Assembly: GCA_008360955.1 (NCBI GenBank)
Contig: LUCM01008695.1
Location: 264,596-328,595 of the forward strand
From: Fasciolopsis buskii
Lineage: Eukaryota > Platyhelminthes > Trematoda > Plagiorchiida > Fasciolidae
Length of the DNA stretch: 64,000 bases
Reading direction: 5' to 3'
Shown: positions 13,715 through 25,764 of the stretch, one piece after another
How positions within the stretch are numbered: the first letter of the stretch is position 1
Layout: each line of letters opens with the position of its first letter
Position numbers and translations under genes: made by a program
The notes under the pieces: model-generated
The model's database searches: none
What the model saw: only the letters and a program-made list of their open reading frames with translations
What the model was told of the DNA's origin: nothing

Positions 13715-13753
13715 AGCAGGAAGTAGTATCTGGATGCGTAAACAAAATTAGCC

Positions 13754-13808
13754 CGGGAGCACACGACCGGTTTCGCGGTTATTGTCGCTCGTCACGTATG
13801 CGTACCCG
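13754..13808 (-). ncRNA. Hammerhead-ribozyme-like fold, copy 1
   Basis: On the minus strand, 5' to 3': outer stem I CGGG, internal loop TAC, inner stem I GCATAC, core G-TGACGA, stem II GCG with loop ACAATAAC and CGC, then GAAA, palindromic stem III CCGG, T, cleavage base C, inner stem I GTGTGC, bulge T, outer stem I CCCG. Every helix of a type I hammerhead is present, with the stem I internal loop used for loop-loop contact. The self-complementary CCGG stem III has no loop, so activity would need a dimer. The one serious defect is G in place of the conserved C3 (core GUGACGA rather than CUGANGA), so cleavage may be lost. Confidence 0.7.
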
Positions 13809-13930
13809 ATGCTCTCTTGTCTAAACATCCACATACTTGTACACTCCGAATTGATTGATATTTCTCACCAGAATCGAATCTGTAGCAACAGGAGTGTGCA
13901 TGGAAGCTCTTCGTCGAAGAGTCCACAGAA

Positions 13931-13948
13931 GAATCACAACTGTGATTC
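13931..13948. repeat. Perfect short inverted repeat in the retrozyme spacer
   Basis: GAATCACA-AC-TGTGATTC: an 8-bp perfect stem with a 2-base centre. A second small hairpin (GTTGG..CCAAC, about 13967-13982) follows. Together they make the spacer part of the unit highly structured. Confidence 0.8.
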
Positions 13949-14060
13949 GTTGATAATTCTTTGTCAGTTGGGCTGAGCCAACCTTAGGAACGAGGGCAGA
14001 ATGCCCCAGGATATATATATAAGCAGGAAGTAGTATCTGGATGCGTAAACAAAATTAGCC

Positions 14061-14120
14061 CGGGAGCACACGACACGACCGGTTTCGCGGTTATTGTCGC
14101 TCGTCACGTATGCGTACCCG
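14061..14120 (-). ncRNA. Hammerhead-ribozyme-like fold, copy 2
   Basis: Same arrangement as copy 1: GCATAC, GTGACGA, GCG/CGC stem II, GAAA, CCGG, TC. It carries five extra bases (GTGTCGTGTGC after the cleavage base instead of GTGTGC), which lengthen one strand of stem I and should bulge or slip that helix. The predicted cleavage positions of the two copies are 312 bases apart, which would be the unit length of a released circular RNA. It has the same G-for-C3 change as copy 1. Confidence 0.65.
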
Positions 14121-14353
14121 ATGCTCTCTTGTCTAAACATCCACATACTTGTACACTCCGAATTGATTGATATTTCTCACCAGAATCGAATCTGTAGCAA
14201 CAGGAGTGTGCATGGAAGCTCTTCGTCGAAGAGTCCACATATATATATATATATATATATATAAAGTGATGTCATCAAAGTTTACACGACTAGATTAAAA
14301 AGTTCAGGGCAAAATGCGCACTTAATTTTATTGCAATATTTCATGATTTGTAG

Positions 14354-14504
14354 ACTGTCTGCGAGAGTTCTGAAAAAGTTATTTGAAGATACAATCATTT
14401 CATCGGAACTTGACAAGTTAGTCGGGCTAATTCAACCGAACTGTACTAAGCCAAATGGTGGGGAATTCATTTACACTGAAGGTGTTTGTGAATTATTTCA
14501 AAAC
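14354..14504 (+). CDS. Possible internal exon of an unknown gene
   Basis: The plus strand is open across a candidate acceptor (TTTCATGATTTGTAG|ACTG) and a moderate donor (AAAC|GTGAGA). The encoded stretch has the mixed charged/hydrophobic make-up of ordinary globular protein (LKKLFEDTIISSELDKLVGL and then GGEFIYTEGVCELF). I recognise no family. The donor lacks the usual G at the last exon base and no partner exon was found, so this may be chance. Confidence 0.25.
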
Positions 14505-14519
14505 GTGAGAGAAATAATG

Positions 14520-17500
14520 CCTATTCGCTGGTTCCCGTAGGGCAATTATTCAGCCTCATATTGGGCACAAATGTGTGAAAAGTCAATTTCGGTCTCCGTC
14601 ATCCCCTCAGGAATGTGTGCTTACCTGACGCGTGAAACCGGTTTTTTTATTAACTGAAACCAACAACCCATCTAAATGTTTTTCGTTCAATCAAACAGGA
14701 GAGGTTCCACGTCATCATGCGCCACAGACCGTCAATTAAGCTCCCACTTTCACAGAGCATTGTTTTACCGCTCATACGACATGCTGTTTCCGACCCGGTT
14801 TTCCACTGTCAGAGGTGCATAATCGAACAAAACGGTGATGAAACAACAGAACGAACCGGAAACTTTGACCAACAGTCCGCGCGTTTCATCTGTTAATGGA
14901 ACACATTAACATGTTATAGCAACTGCACGCGAACAGTAACCATATGGGTATTCAGAACGTTGGAATAATTTCCTTACTCTAATGTCTCGTGCATTCAGTG
15001 CTCGAAACTTAATCAAAAATCGTCAATCTCGACAAATTACAGGAAAGAATCAAGCAAATCTTTCTGACTATGCTTTTCAAGTCACGTGATCACAGTTGAG
15101 AATTCTCAGTTAATACTAATCTTTTCCAATGACATGTGTAAACATAGACGATATTACAAAAGCCAGCGAAAATAATTCCTTTCAAAACTATTCGGTAACC
15201 AGAAATACATTTTAGGGAAAATAATGAAGAACGAACGTTTTCAATTTATTCCTTCTGTCCAACTATCCCGGCTTGTCATCCCAATAAGACAGTGTTCAGT
15301 TAGATAATTCGCTACCTTAGATCTGGAGGCAGAAAGCACGAACCCTTGTTCTTCTGTCTCCTTTTTGTTTGTGCCCGGCAAAGCACAAGTAGACGAATAA
15401 GTAACCTTTTTTAAATTTTCACCAATCCCTTGGCTAAAACAATGGAAAAAATGGGTAAAAATCTACAGCTTGCTTTTTTTCACTCCTAAAATACTGACAC
15501 CATTTTACAACTTTCAGATTGTTACACGCGGCAAACTGTGTCCAGTGAGAAACATGTGGACGGGAAATTTCTAAACATGACGAAAAATTTTTGACAAGTT
15601 AGGCTGAATTTTTATAATCACACTAAGGGTTAGATGAAAAACATTTGCCTCCGGAAGCACACAGCAAATAGCCATGTTATTTTTAAACAAACTCTTCACA
15701 TATTCAGACACGTTTCTAATGGAAAGTAATCCTTTTCTTATGCATGTGGTGAGTTGCAGTGAAAATGAGCAAATCGCATCGTGCAAGAGGATTGTGACGT
15801 GAATTTCGAGATAAAATTCGACGAAATGACCCTACTTTGGACACATACGATTGGCAATAGTTTCGAATAAGGATAGACTACGTGTTTCAAACATTAACCG
15901 TTCTGGGAATACAAGAATACTAAATTAGGGAAGTGCGACATTTGAGGACAAAAATTGAAACGAGTGACACTTTATATGCATAGGAAGTCAACGAAGGACT
16001 TTCACAGGAAAGGAAAATACCGAAGCGACTTCTGAGGAGAACATCAAAACACTAGCGATAAAAAACAGGCGGTAAATCAACGGTCAAGCGATGGACAAGC
16101 GATTGCACAGCGGAGGCCAAGTCACTCATCGGAAGTCTTTTCTATAGGCACGTCCAATGACAGAATGATCGGCAATCATAGGTCTCCCACCCAACCCCCC
16201 ACCCATCCACACACACACACATACACACACACACACACACAATTGCATTTTTCCAGTGTAGGTCGAGTGTATTTTGTACAAAGGGAAAAGGTGAGTGAAC
16301 CTAAAGGGAATTTGGTGTGGAACACAAAACGCATTTACTAGGCAACACCAATATGAATAGAGAACAACAAGAGGAAGTGATTTATGGATCAACCCAGCAA
16401 AGCAAATGAGTTCGTCAAGGGAGATCGTGTTGAGTCGAAATTGGATGGCAGAGATTAGAGACCAGTTTCCTAGAGACATCTAGGAGCAAAACGTTCTTCA
16501 AGAATTGGAATAGATATGAGTAGTGGAAGCTGAAACGGAGGTTGGCTCGCGATTGGAACTAAGAACCGCATGATCACGAACGATGTTATTCAAAGTCTAG
16601 ATGATGGTGTGCAAAAAATATATGCTCTGTAACGGGAAGCATTATTATGCATAGAACGTGATAATTTATCTCGTTTTTAGCTATTCGAATTGAAGCCAAT
16701 ACATAACAGCAACTGGACTCTCACATAGTATGGATGAGACAACAGTTCCGGTTTATGAAGTAGTGTATAATGGACCAATTTTGTGAGTTTACTGGTTGAT
16801 GCCACGCACGTTGGAGGACATGAAATGGATTAAGAGGGTTTAAGTATTTGGTTAGACTGCTTCAAAAGCACAGGTGGGGTCGCGCAAAACGACCTGATAT
16901 GGCCTTGGTTGTGTTTAGGGTGAGAGAGACATGACACTTTTTGATTATTCACTACAGCAGCTATGTTGATGATGCGACAGTATTCATCAGTCTTATTCGT
17001 TCCTGTACTCAACCAAGCCCGATACTATCCACTTACGGGATCAAAGATTCTTTTGGTGGTTTGGCTACTGCCCATAGCCTTACAATAGAAGGTGGACGAA
17101 TACATATGTAAAACGTCTTTGAAATATGGATCCCAGTCCACTAGTTGATTGTATGCGGTTGGTTTAGATTTAAGTGAACGTGGTCCTTACAACCGAAACC
17201 GAGCTTCGCTATCTGCGATGCATTCTCACACTAAATAGTTAGCACGAAAAATCGACGAATGCCGATACAGGGGAATACAAAGAAGAACGAACAGAAATCG
17301 AAACAACATCGAATCCCAAATGCCTTCTTTGGCTTTTCAGGCCTGTACCGGAAACTTAATAGCTTTATTGTTTTTCTACAAGAGATGAAATTAGATCAAA
17401 TGTATTAAAATACTTTAGCGCTAAGACATTCTGTAGAGGACATTGTATTTCATTGTTTACCATCCATTGCATGTCTTTCTTGTTTTGTTGTTTAAATGAA

Positions 17501-20500
17501 TCCTATGAATGAACCTATTTTCCCCGTTAAATTTGAATGGGGCCTCATGTCCAGTTGATAAGTATCTGGGTGTACCTTGGTCAAGAATTCGTGCTTTAAC
17601 TGCAAATTTACCGATTTCTCAAGGGCTGCCTTTGAATCAGATTCTTCAGGCGTAGCCTTGTTCTTAACTTTAAAAATAAAATATCATTTAAAATAAACAA
17701 GTGCTCCCTGTACCACATTGTCTGACTTTCTCGTCAGATGTAATCTCGTAAGCATCCATTTTGTTGGGCGTGACTAGTGTGTTATGGGCGATAAATGATA
17801 TTTTGGAGAGCAAATCAATAAGAGACTTGATAATAGGGGTACTCGGAAATGTTTGCATAAATATTTTTCAATAAATGCACTCGATGGACAAACTGAATTG
17901 GATCAAGTTTGTGGCGTGGCGAACCAGCTAACGGGATAAACCGGAATACCAGTCAGCGGACTAAAGACGCATTGCATCAAACTAAAGGCCTTATCGTTAT
18001 TTTTTTAATAAAATAAATCCTTCTGATCAAAAGTTACGGTACCGTGGAACAAATGTAAGCATCCCAACTTCAGTTAACTTTCCTGTGCAAGGTAAAAGAC
18101 GTCGGTTCATACTTAGGCTCCCACTAGTGCATAATGCGACAGACAAATAGAGCTATGTACTGAGTACCTCAACGTGACTGGTGAAAAAATCTGTGGTAGC
18201 TCACATTGCTAACCACGGTGCACGAGCTTTACAAATGTCACCCATCTTGACCGGTCCCAGCAATGACTTCGACGCTTTTTGAAATGGCCTTTCATTATCA
18301 GTGAAATTGGATCACAATTTCCCGTTAGGCCAACGAAGGGTACATAACTGATGGTTTATGATCCAGGTCGATTGGCAAGGTCTTGCAATTCGAGACTGTT
18401 GTTTACCAACCAGAGAGGTGGCGTGAATAACAGGAAGATTTTATTCGGATCACTTGATGACCGATGAAGTTGGAATGAATGACGAACTAATGGTCTTCGA
18501 CAAACATCGCAAGAGATTAGAAGGACTGTTTTCGACCAACCAGCAACCGTTTGGTCATTCACGGATGGGTGATCTTGAAACGGGGAATTTCACATTTGAG
18601 TTTTCATACTAGATTTATTTAAAAACAATACAAATGCAGTAAAAGTAACTAAAAATTACACGATCAAAGGAAGCCAAAATTTACGGTACTCTGGTTTAAT
18701 TAGAGTTGACCTGGCACTAAAACATCGTTTACTCGAGAATCGAGTTGTCAGTTTGTATTCACTCAGATGTACGTAAGTTTGTACACGAAATCAGAGCTTA
18801 AGGTTACGAGTGACCACAATTTTATTCATTCTCCGATAGATGTTGTCTTTTAGATTAGCAATAAACTGTAATTACCTAAACTGTTGTTTGATTCAAACAA
18901 ACTGGAGTGTGTGCACCCATTTTCGGTATGTAAGACAGCAAGGAGAAGCATTTCTGCCCAAGTGAATTCATTCACGTTAAAAAAATGCGAAAAGTTTCAA
19001 CCAGTTTTTGATGAAGACGTGAGCTGTCCATCGTCAACCCATTCTTGCATCGGTCGTTTGAAATAACTAACGGGTACGTTGTCAAATCGACCAAAATAGA
19101 ACAAAATAGGAGATAAAATTTTGATTTTATTAAATTTCTCGTTCATTGTCATCAGTTAAATCATTGATTCCACCGGTAGATATCGCCATCTGCAAGGCTA
19201 GTGATGCGGATACCAATGCTCCGATTCGTGAGAAGTAATCCGACACTTTCAATTTGACTAACTCCATATTAAATCGTGAATAAAAAAGTGCATCGCATAT
19301 TGCTTTCGTTTATTTTCCGAACAGAACTGCAATTTTCTTGGTACCTTTTGAGGTCACAGTCACCATGTGGACGGTCAGCAGCAGATCACGTGTGACCGTT
19401 CTCATCATATAACCATTTAAGGAAAAACAACAATAATGTTGAAAAAATTAGTTTATTTTCTATGTCGAGCCTTTTGTCTCATTCGATTCTACAAGAGGAA
19501 GTCGATGATGTTCTGATTTGGCCAGATTTTTGGAAAAATTTGTGCTCCACCAGAGGCGTGCGGACCAAATTTAGTGATCAGTAGATTTGATGAGGTGTCG
19601 GAAGTATCTCATCCGAAACCAAAGATAATCAAGAAATCTATGAACTGGAATACCCATTACCAATTTCCGAAGATATATGAATATCATATTCTGTTTTGCT
19701 GCCTTATACATCAGGTCTTCTGGCCGAAGCGTTTGAAATAGGGCCACCGGAAATGTGCTGTAATTTATCTGGAGCAAATTCTCAAAGTAATGCGAGGGCT
19801 GTTGTGAACAAAGTACGGTGCACATAAGAAATCCAGACGGGTTATCGCTCGTGGTGGCCCTTGATATGGCATTATATTCAATATTTTATTTCCTCATGAG
19901 TTGATTTTTCCTCTGCCATGTGTTCCGTGACACCATGGGTGAAATCAGATTTGTGCAAACTCATACCATTTCGGAAGGAAGTTTATTTCGATCAGCGGTG
20001 ATCAGTTTACAAGAATTAAGACTAGAAGTTCCACAAACTATCCGATTCTTCACTTAACGAATAAGAAATGATTTGACGACAGACCGAAGCAGTACCAGGT
20101 GCAGCTTTGGGCTTTACAAACAAAAGCTTGTATTTCGACAGCAAAGAAATGAAACCACAACACTTCCACTATCCATTGTCTAATACAAAAGTTCAGAAAA
20201 GCTTCGCGCGAGTAAATCAATGTGAGCCAAATAAGTTTGGTCCATAGACAGACAGTGGCCATACTTCTGCCGAGTCAAAGTACAGTCGAGTTTTGCGAAG
20301 GTCATTTTTGGAGGATATAATGCGAATAAGTAATCTAATTCTGAGTAGGATTTCCCAGTATCTATTTAATAACACTCACATGTGAGAAATGTTTTGTTAA
20401 TTGGATCAATAAGCAGGAGAGAAATGACGCGACTGATCAAAAGAACAGCGTAGTGTACTAGTTTGAAACCTACTCTGATAGTTTAGCATGAAAAATCAAT

Positions 20501-20640
20501 ATCCAAAACAATGGAAGCACTAAACAGTTATTGTGTCCTTGTTAAGGCTCCTCATCACCGTACATCCGGTTAGTGGGAGCTGAAAGGGAATCCCAGGACC
20601 AATTGTGATGAAACGAAAGCCATAAACATAGGGGCATCCA
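14520..20640. other. No recognised gene; one CA microsatellite
   Basis: About 6 kb of low-information sequence. Frames are short and unsupported by splice or family evidence, apart from the (CA)n run listed separately. Confidence 0.5.
16208..16240. repeat. (CA)n microsatellite
   Basis: A CA run with a single T interruption. It produces the poly(Cys-Val) seen when the minus strand is translated, which is not a gene. Confidence 0.95.
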
Positions 20641-21027
20641 GGCTGTTACTTAAAAGTTCAGCGAGCATTAATATTATATGATAGAATTTTAATTGCTTGC
20701 ATTTTCGAATTGCATGATGAATCGTTTGAATAAATCACAATAAGGCCTTTGCAGAAAACTATAAATTTGCGCGGCCCTGTAAGGTTCTTCATGATTTCTT
20801 CCTTTCCTACAAGGATGTTGGCTTTCATCTGTGAATCTCTCAATCGGTGAACCCAGAGATCTCTGGCCTGCAAAATCCCGTGACGCGCCAGGGTACAGGC
20901 AAGCTGGAGGGGGACATAAATGAATAGTTGCCGATGAGGAAGGTAACAACTTAGACTAAACGCAGAGATAAAGCTTTCCGGCACAGGTACAAGTACATTC
21001 TCAGTAGTTTCAAAGCCCAGTTCTTAC

Positions 21028-21195
21028 CTCTACATTCGTTGCGAGTTGGGTCAGTGTATGAATGTCCGGAGGGAGTAAATTAGTTCGCTCTTTAGAATAC
21101 GGCATCCAAGACATTGGGGTTAAATGGACAAAACGGCAGGCTTCTCGTCCGGGAACAAAGCGCACAAGTCTCACCATGATAACTGTGCAATCCAT
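21028..21195 (-). CDS. Possible exon ending in a strong donor
   Basis: The minus-strand frame ends at a near-perfect donor (GTAGAG|GTAAGA) in phase 0. Its product has protein-like composition (RLVRFVPGREACRFVHL and PPDIHTLTQLATNVE). Downstream on the same strand a pyrimidine-rich acceptor (TATGTCCCCCTCCAG|CTTGCC, exon from 20903) keeps phase 0 and opens into LACTLARHGILQARDLWVHR. I recognise no family, and the upstream border is unclear (a poor acceptor near 21180). It could be one internal exon of a gene whose other exons are too short to see. Confidence 0.3.
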
Positions 21196-21409
21196 GTGCT
21201 TATAAGTTGATCCTCAAACGTAAAGTCGATATTTCTAATCCCATTTTGACGAGAAGAAGCAGTTTTATTGCCATCCACCTTGTATGCCTGTGCAATCGAA
21301 CAAACGGAATTTCTTCCTGCAAGGAGTTGATATTCATATGCTATACAGGAAAGCTTCTTTTTAAAAAGCACCAAAAAACTCAAACAGTTCCCATAAGGTG
21401 AGGACAAAA

Positions 21410-24400
21410 TAGTCTGCGGCTTTAAAAAACGACGAGGTGAATAAAAATCGGGTAGAAACTTTGCAAACGGAGCGTGTAAACGCTAAACGTTTGCGGAAGA
21501 CGAGTTTTGCAAACAGAAATTCATCTGTGCAGATTTACCAAAGTAAAACTGGAAAGAATATTCGGTCCCGCGACGATAATACAATGAACGCTAATAGATA
21601 TGGCCGCAATAAGTTTAAAGCTATGACATATTGGATTATATAACGTGGATCTTGTCAACCTTTATATTCTACCAAGTCAGTGATAATCACGAATCACTCA
21701 GGTCAAATGCAACTACCAAGAGTGTATAAGAACGGCTAAAATCTCCTAACACCAATTGGCGGTTGTCATTCAGTAGAGGAACAGTGAAGGAAAATAACCG
21801 ACTACGAACACACACTAATCTTAGAGTGAGAAGCATAAAGAGTTAATAAGATTGCAAAACCCCAGATGATAAGATGTAGTTAAGTAGTTGGTACTGTCTC
21901 GTGGATAAGAGCAGACGATCGCTGACTTACCTTACCATGAAGAATGAACAAAGGTGACAATATCTTCTCCGGTATTATTTAAATTAGATATCATTTACTA
22001 TTCTACCGTTTGGCCACTAATGGCCTTGTGACAGTGAAAGCCAATATTTAAATGTTATGAAGTAATATATATGTAAACGAAATCATGCTGGGTCGTGCAC
22101 TATGATACATTTGAACACATGAGCAAGAAACCGCCTGTCCATCGGGCAACAAATGCGGGATAAACATCCAGATAACGTTTTGTGCACAGCAGAAAAATTC
22201 ACGTGTCAAGTGAAGTCATAACTCGACAGATCCTGAAATTTTCCCAATCTGAATTCAGAGAAAATTTGATTTAGAGTTGTTCGCTTCATTTATATCCTGT
22301 CAATTAATGAAAAACAGGAGGTGCAGTAAATAAGTCAAACAAATATCTGAAGTTCGCAAGGTGTCTGGATTATTTCATACATAGCTAATGCACTGAGTAA
22401 TTGGTTACACATTAAGCAACAAACCAGTTGCAAGCACTTAGCAAATTCATTTTGCACTTACCAAGGTTACACCTGTTTCATGAGAAGGTGAAACTTTCTT
22501 TTTCATAAATATTGTGGTAACTCATTACTGTGAGGAATCTTTTCGCCCCTAACGCCAAAGATCGAAAGCAATCACCACTTTTCTTCAGCCGAAGATGACA
22601 ATCGCTGTTTCCAGTTTCTGTCAAACAAAGAAAAGCCCGTACATCCTACTTTCATGTATAAAGTTTTGTTTATTCGAAGGAAACGTACTTGGAGCTCTTT
22701 GCTTTCAGGCTGGTATTTCATCCATTTATTTTATTGTCAGATTTACTTTCAAAATTATGACCGGAAATGAAAACCTTAAAGTTCGTGCTATGAATAAACC
22801 TTTGCGCGTTTTTGCGTGAATTTCTTATTCAAGACTGTCTCCTATCGGAACTGGTTTGCTGTTTGTCAACGCTTCAGTCACGTCTGCACAGTTACACTTC
22901 AGTCACACCAGTTTCATACACAGCTCTGCTATCATCCCGTTCTTTCACATTCTCTATGCCATCCGGTGGAAAGCATGTCTAATAAACACAGCTGGAACGT
23001 CTGTTTGCTCTGGGCATTTCAATGTGCATTCTTGAATGATATGAGTTGCTCAATTTTCACATTTCCAAACCAGCCATGTCTAGATGATCTTCAAGCCAGT
23101 TATAACTACACACTAAGAAATTTCGGTGATTGGAAGAGAGCGGAACTACTAATTGTCAAGGAGTGTATTTTAGCTGGGAGAAATTCAATGCAAACGAAAA
23201 ATCACATTACTTTTATTGGCTTTTTATAGGTTGACGCCGACAGTAGGGATTAACGTGGCACCGTTCGGTCTTTTCCTTTCGAGTTTTGTTCGTCCGCAAT
23301 GCTTGTCGTAGCCGAAAGTGTCAGGGGTAACTGGCCTGTGGTGAAATATCATGCCTTTTGACCTATTTAGCTGAAATCATTTTGGCGACAATTGTACGTG
23401 CCGGGGTTGCTACTGTAGCACCTCAGTGGCCAGAAACGTTTGGCCGAGATGTGATGTTTGTTTCAAATGATATGATATTATTTATAATGAGTGACAGTCA
23501 ACTTGGTGATAATGCATTAGCGAAGCGAACACAGTTTATCCAATGTCGAACACAAACTTGATTGCACCTGTTCGGCTGTCTGATAGTCTTCTTACCGTGC
23601 CGTGAGCATCCGAACATGTTACCAATAGGAGTGGAGGAGCAAAATGAGCTGATTATTAAATCATCGTTTCTTTGGTCCGTAGGCCAGTTTTCTCCGAACT
23701 GTCAGTGGTAATGTGTTTTTGGTGAGTCTACGTGCACGTCATGTGTTGGTGTCCGATACAGCTTCGCGTTAGCCTCCATGGACAACCAACTATTGACCAC
23801 CGTGCAACAAGATTTCGTGAAGTTCAAACATCCCTTGAAGGCTACCGGACGGAATGCAGATCATCAGTTGGGATTTTTCCAAGTTGTATATGAAGCATGC
23901 GCTGCAAGTAAAACCTGAACTTGCTTCCTCCCTCTTTCGATCTTACCGCTGTCTCCAGTTGAGTAAACTGATTCGAAGTTTGTTCAGAGTCTATTGGCAA
24001 TTCAGTATTAAGACTGAACGAATTACGTATGCTGATTTCAAATGCAAACAACAACGTGTCATTCTTGAATGACAAAATTTTTGCTCCTTCACTACCATCC
24101 TCCTGGTAATTTCCTTTTCTGTCTTCATTATTTTACCAATTAATCGACTGCGGCATAAATTTTTGATGAATACCCTTCTAGCACTTAAATTGGGTTTCTC
24201 TTCACATTCTGAGAAAGTGGATATGTTGTCTATTCCCCGTGGCTCTTCTGTCTACTGATCGCCGAATTGATCCTTCCTGTCGGAAACTTCGTAGCACGTC
24301 CGGGAATGCGCTTTCATTGCTCGATTCCACCTCTGTTGGAAAATTTCACATTTAAGTGCAATGAGTTGAACGTGCCTAGTAGTTAATTAATTCGCATCGG

Positions 24401-25575
24401 AGGGTTGCGTACGCAAAATCTTTATTCATATTAGATTTGTATAAACAAATTAGATTTTTAATCAAAATGTCGGCTAATAATGAGCTAGGCAGAGACTCGA
24501 TGGCTACGCCTTTCTATTGGCGGTAAATTTGTTTGTTCAATCCCAACAGAATATTTCGTGTACAAAAGACCACCAGTTGTTCCAGGTCATCTATTAGGTG
24601 ATTTGTCATTAACCCATTATTCTCGATATAGTCACAAATGTATTCGGTGGTGTTTTAGTGAATGACACGCGGACAAGAGTAGATGACACACATGGACAAG
24701 ACTGGCTGTTCTCTCAGTTTCACTTTTTCCATGGAATCGACTAGCTCGAATGTGTCTTTGCGGCTATTTGTTACCACCTTTGCTGAACGAGTTCCGAGAA
24801 ACTCGACAACTATTTTGCCGTTGTATGACATGGTCGATTGGACATGTTAGAATTTGCTCTCAAGAGGGGTCCATTTTAGTGTGCTTTGAACACACCACAC
24901 GTCCTCAGAATAGTGATACCCGCAAGCCGGATCTGACTGATTGGTCCAATCTACTATATTTTTTGTTTCGACCGTCTCGTGATAACCGAGCATGGTTGAG
25001 CACTGCAGCATTTAAACAAATCACTGGAGCAGTGGTTCCATATATCGCACAAACTAATCATGCCATGTATGTTACGCAAGCTTTTCGTGCCATGTACGTC
25101 TAGGTGTTGTTTCTCGAACGTAGCAAAAGATTTCGCGATCCGTCTTCGTACTTGTGTACCGTGAACTCAAAACAATTTGTGCATGTCCATCAACTCCCTT
25201 GGCCCAGCTTTGACCCCAAAAGTCCAGCTTAGACCGGACAATAATTGACACAACACTTTCAGCCATTTTTTGGTCTTTGAAAGGTTGGCGAATATTGACC
25301 GGGAATATATCAGTTGTCAAAACATGTGCCTTAGTGTCAAATGGATTATGTAAATCGACAGACAAACACGAAAGTGCGCAACGAAAATCGAGTTTGTGCT
25401 CACGGCCAATTTAATCGGCTGACTGATCGACCAATGAATTTCAATAGTAGAAAACCAATGGAAACGAGCTAATTTGGACTAATAAACGAATTCGGTGTCT
25501 GCCTGACTTGTCTGAGCTCTCCGGAGTTTGTGGTCACAGACAATGACGAAATGGCAATATGATCGGTTGACGATC
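21410..25575. other. No recognised gene; several plus-strand open frames
   Basis: The plus strand has more open frames than average here (for example 22816-23229 and 24750-25103), but none shows a domain, signal peptide or convincing splice pair. I leave them uncalled. Confidence 0.45.
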
Positions 25576-25580
25576 GGCTT

Positions 25581-25760
25581 GTCTTTTATCCTTTATCTTT
25601 TACTTCCTTTTTTAATGAAATAACAGTGTACGCCATTTTTCAGGAACGGGGCTGCGGCCAGTAGAGGGCTGCCAAGTTGATCGGCGGTGGGAGCATTCAA
25701 ACCCGCTACCTTCACGTTCAAAAGCCACGACCTTATCCGCTTGGCTATCCCCGGCCACGG
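25581..25760 (-). repeat. tRNA-derived SINE, copy 1
   Basis: On the minus strand it begins GGCCGGGGATAGCC, with box A GATAGCCAAGCGGATAAGG and box B GCGGGTTTGAATGC at tRNA-like spacing. Then follows a shared body (GGCAGCCCTCTACTGGCCGC, CCTGAAAAATGGCGTACACTG) and an A-rich 3' end with short AAAGATAAAGG-type repeats. The structure is that of a Pol III SINE. It is the best-preserved head among the four copies here. Confidence 0.75.
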
Positions 25761-25764
25761 TAGT

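Larger units (their letters stand above)
13681..14264 (-). mobile_element. Tandem retrozyme-like element in (TA)n DNA
   Basis: Two direct copies of a ~225-bp sequence (about 13705-13927 and 14012-14239) lie about 307-312 bases apart. They are nearly identical except for a 5-base addition in the second. (TA)n lies on the left (13681-13714), between the copies (14011-14020) and on the right (14239-14264). A 93-bp spacer (13928-14020) contains an 8-bp perfect hairpin. Each copy holds a hammerhead-like fold on the minus strand. Known animal retrozymes and schistosome SINE-like elements are short non-autonomous tandem repeats with hammerheads, spread through circular RNA and, it is thought, by Penelope-like enzymes; that comparison is inference. 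No open frame is needed or found. Confidence 0.7.

Noticed and set aside
14630..14655. CTGACGCGTGAAACCGGTTT, partly hammerhead-like, near the retrozyme
   Set aside because: There is no stem II and the core is incomplete; AACCGGTT is a simple palindrome.
16126..16479. 117-codon minus frame with a Cys-Val run
   Set aside because: The run is the CA microsatellite; the rest has no support.
22595..25103. Run of plus-strand frames that could be one gene
   Set aside because: Frames do not join through credible splice sites and match no family I know; a WSIGHV resemblance to an RT tail near 24840 is too short.
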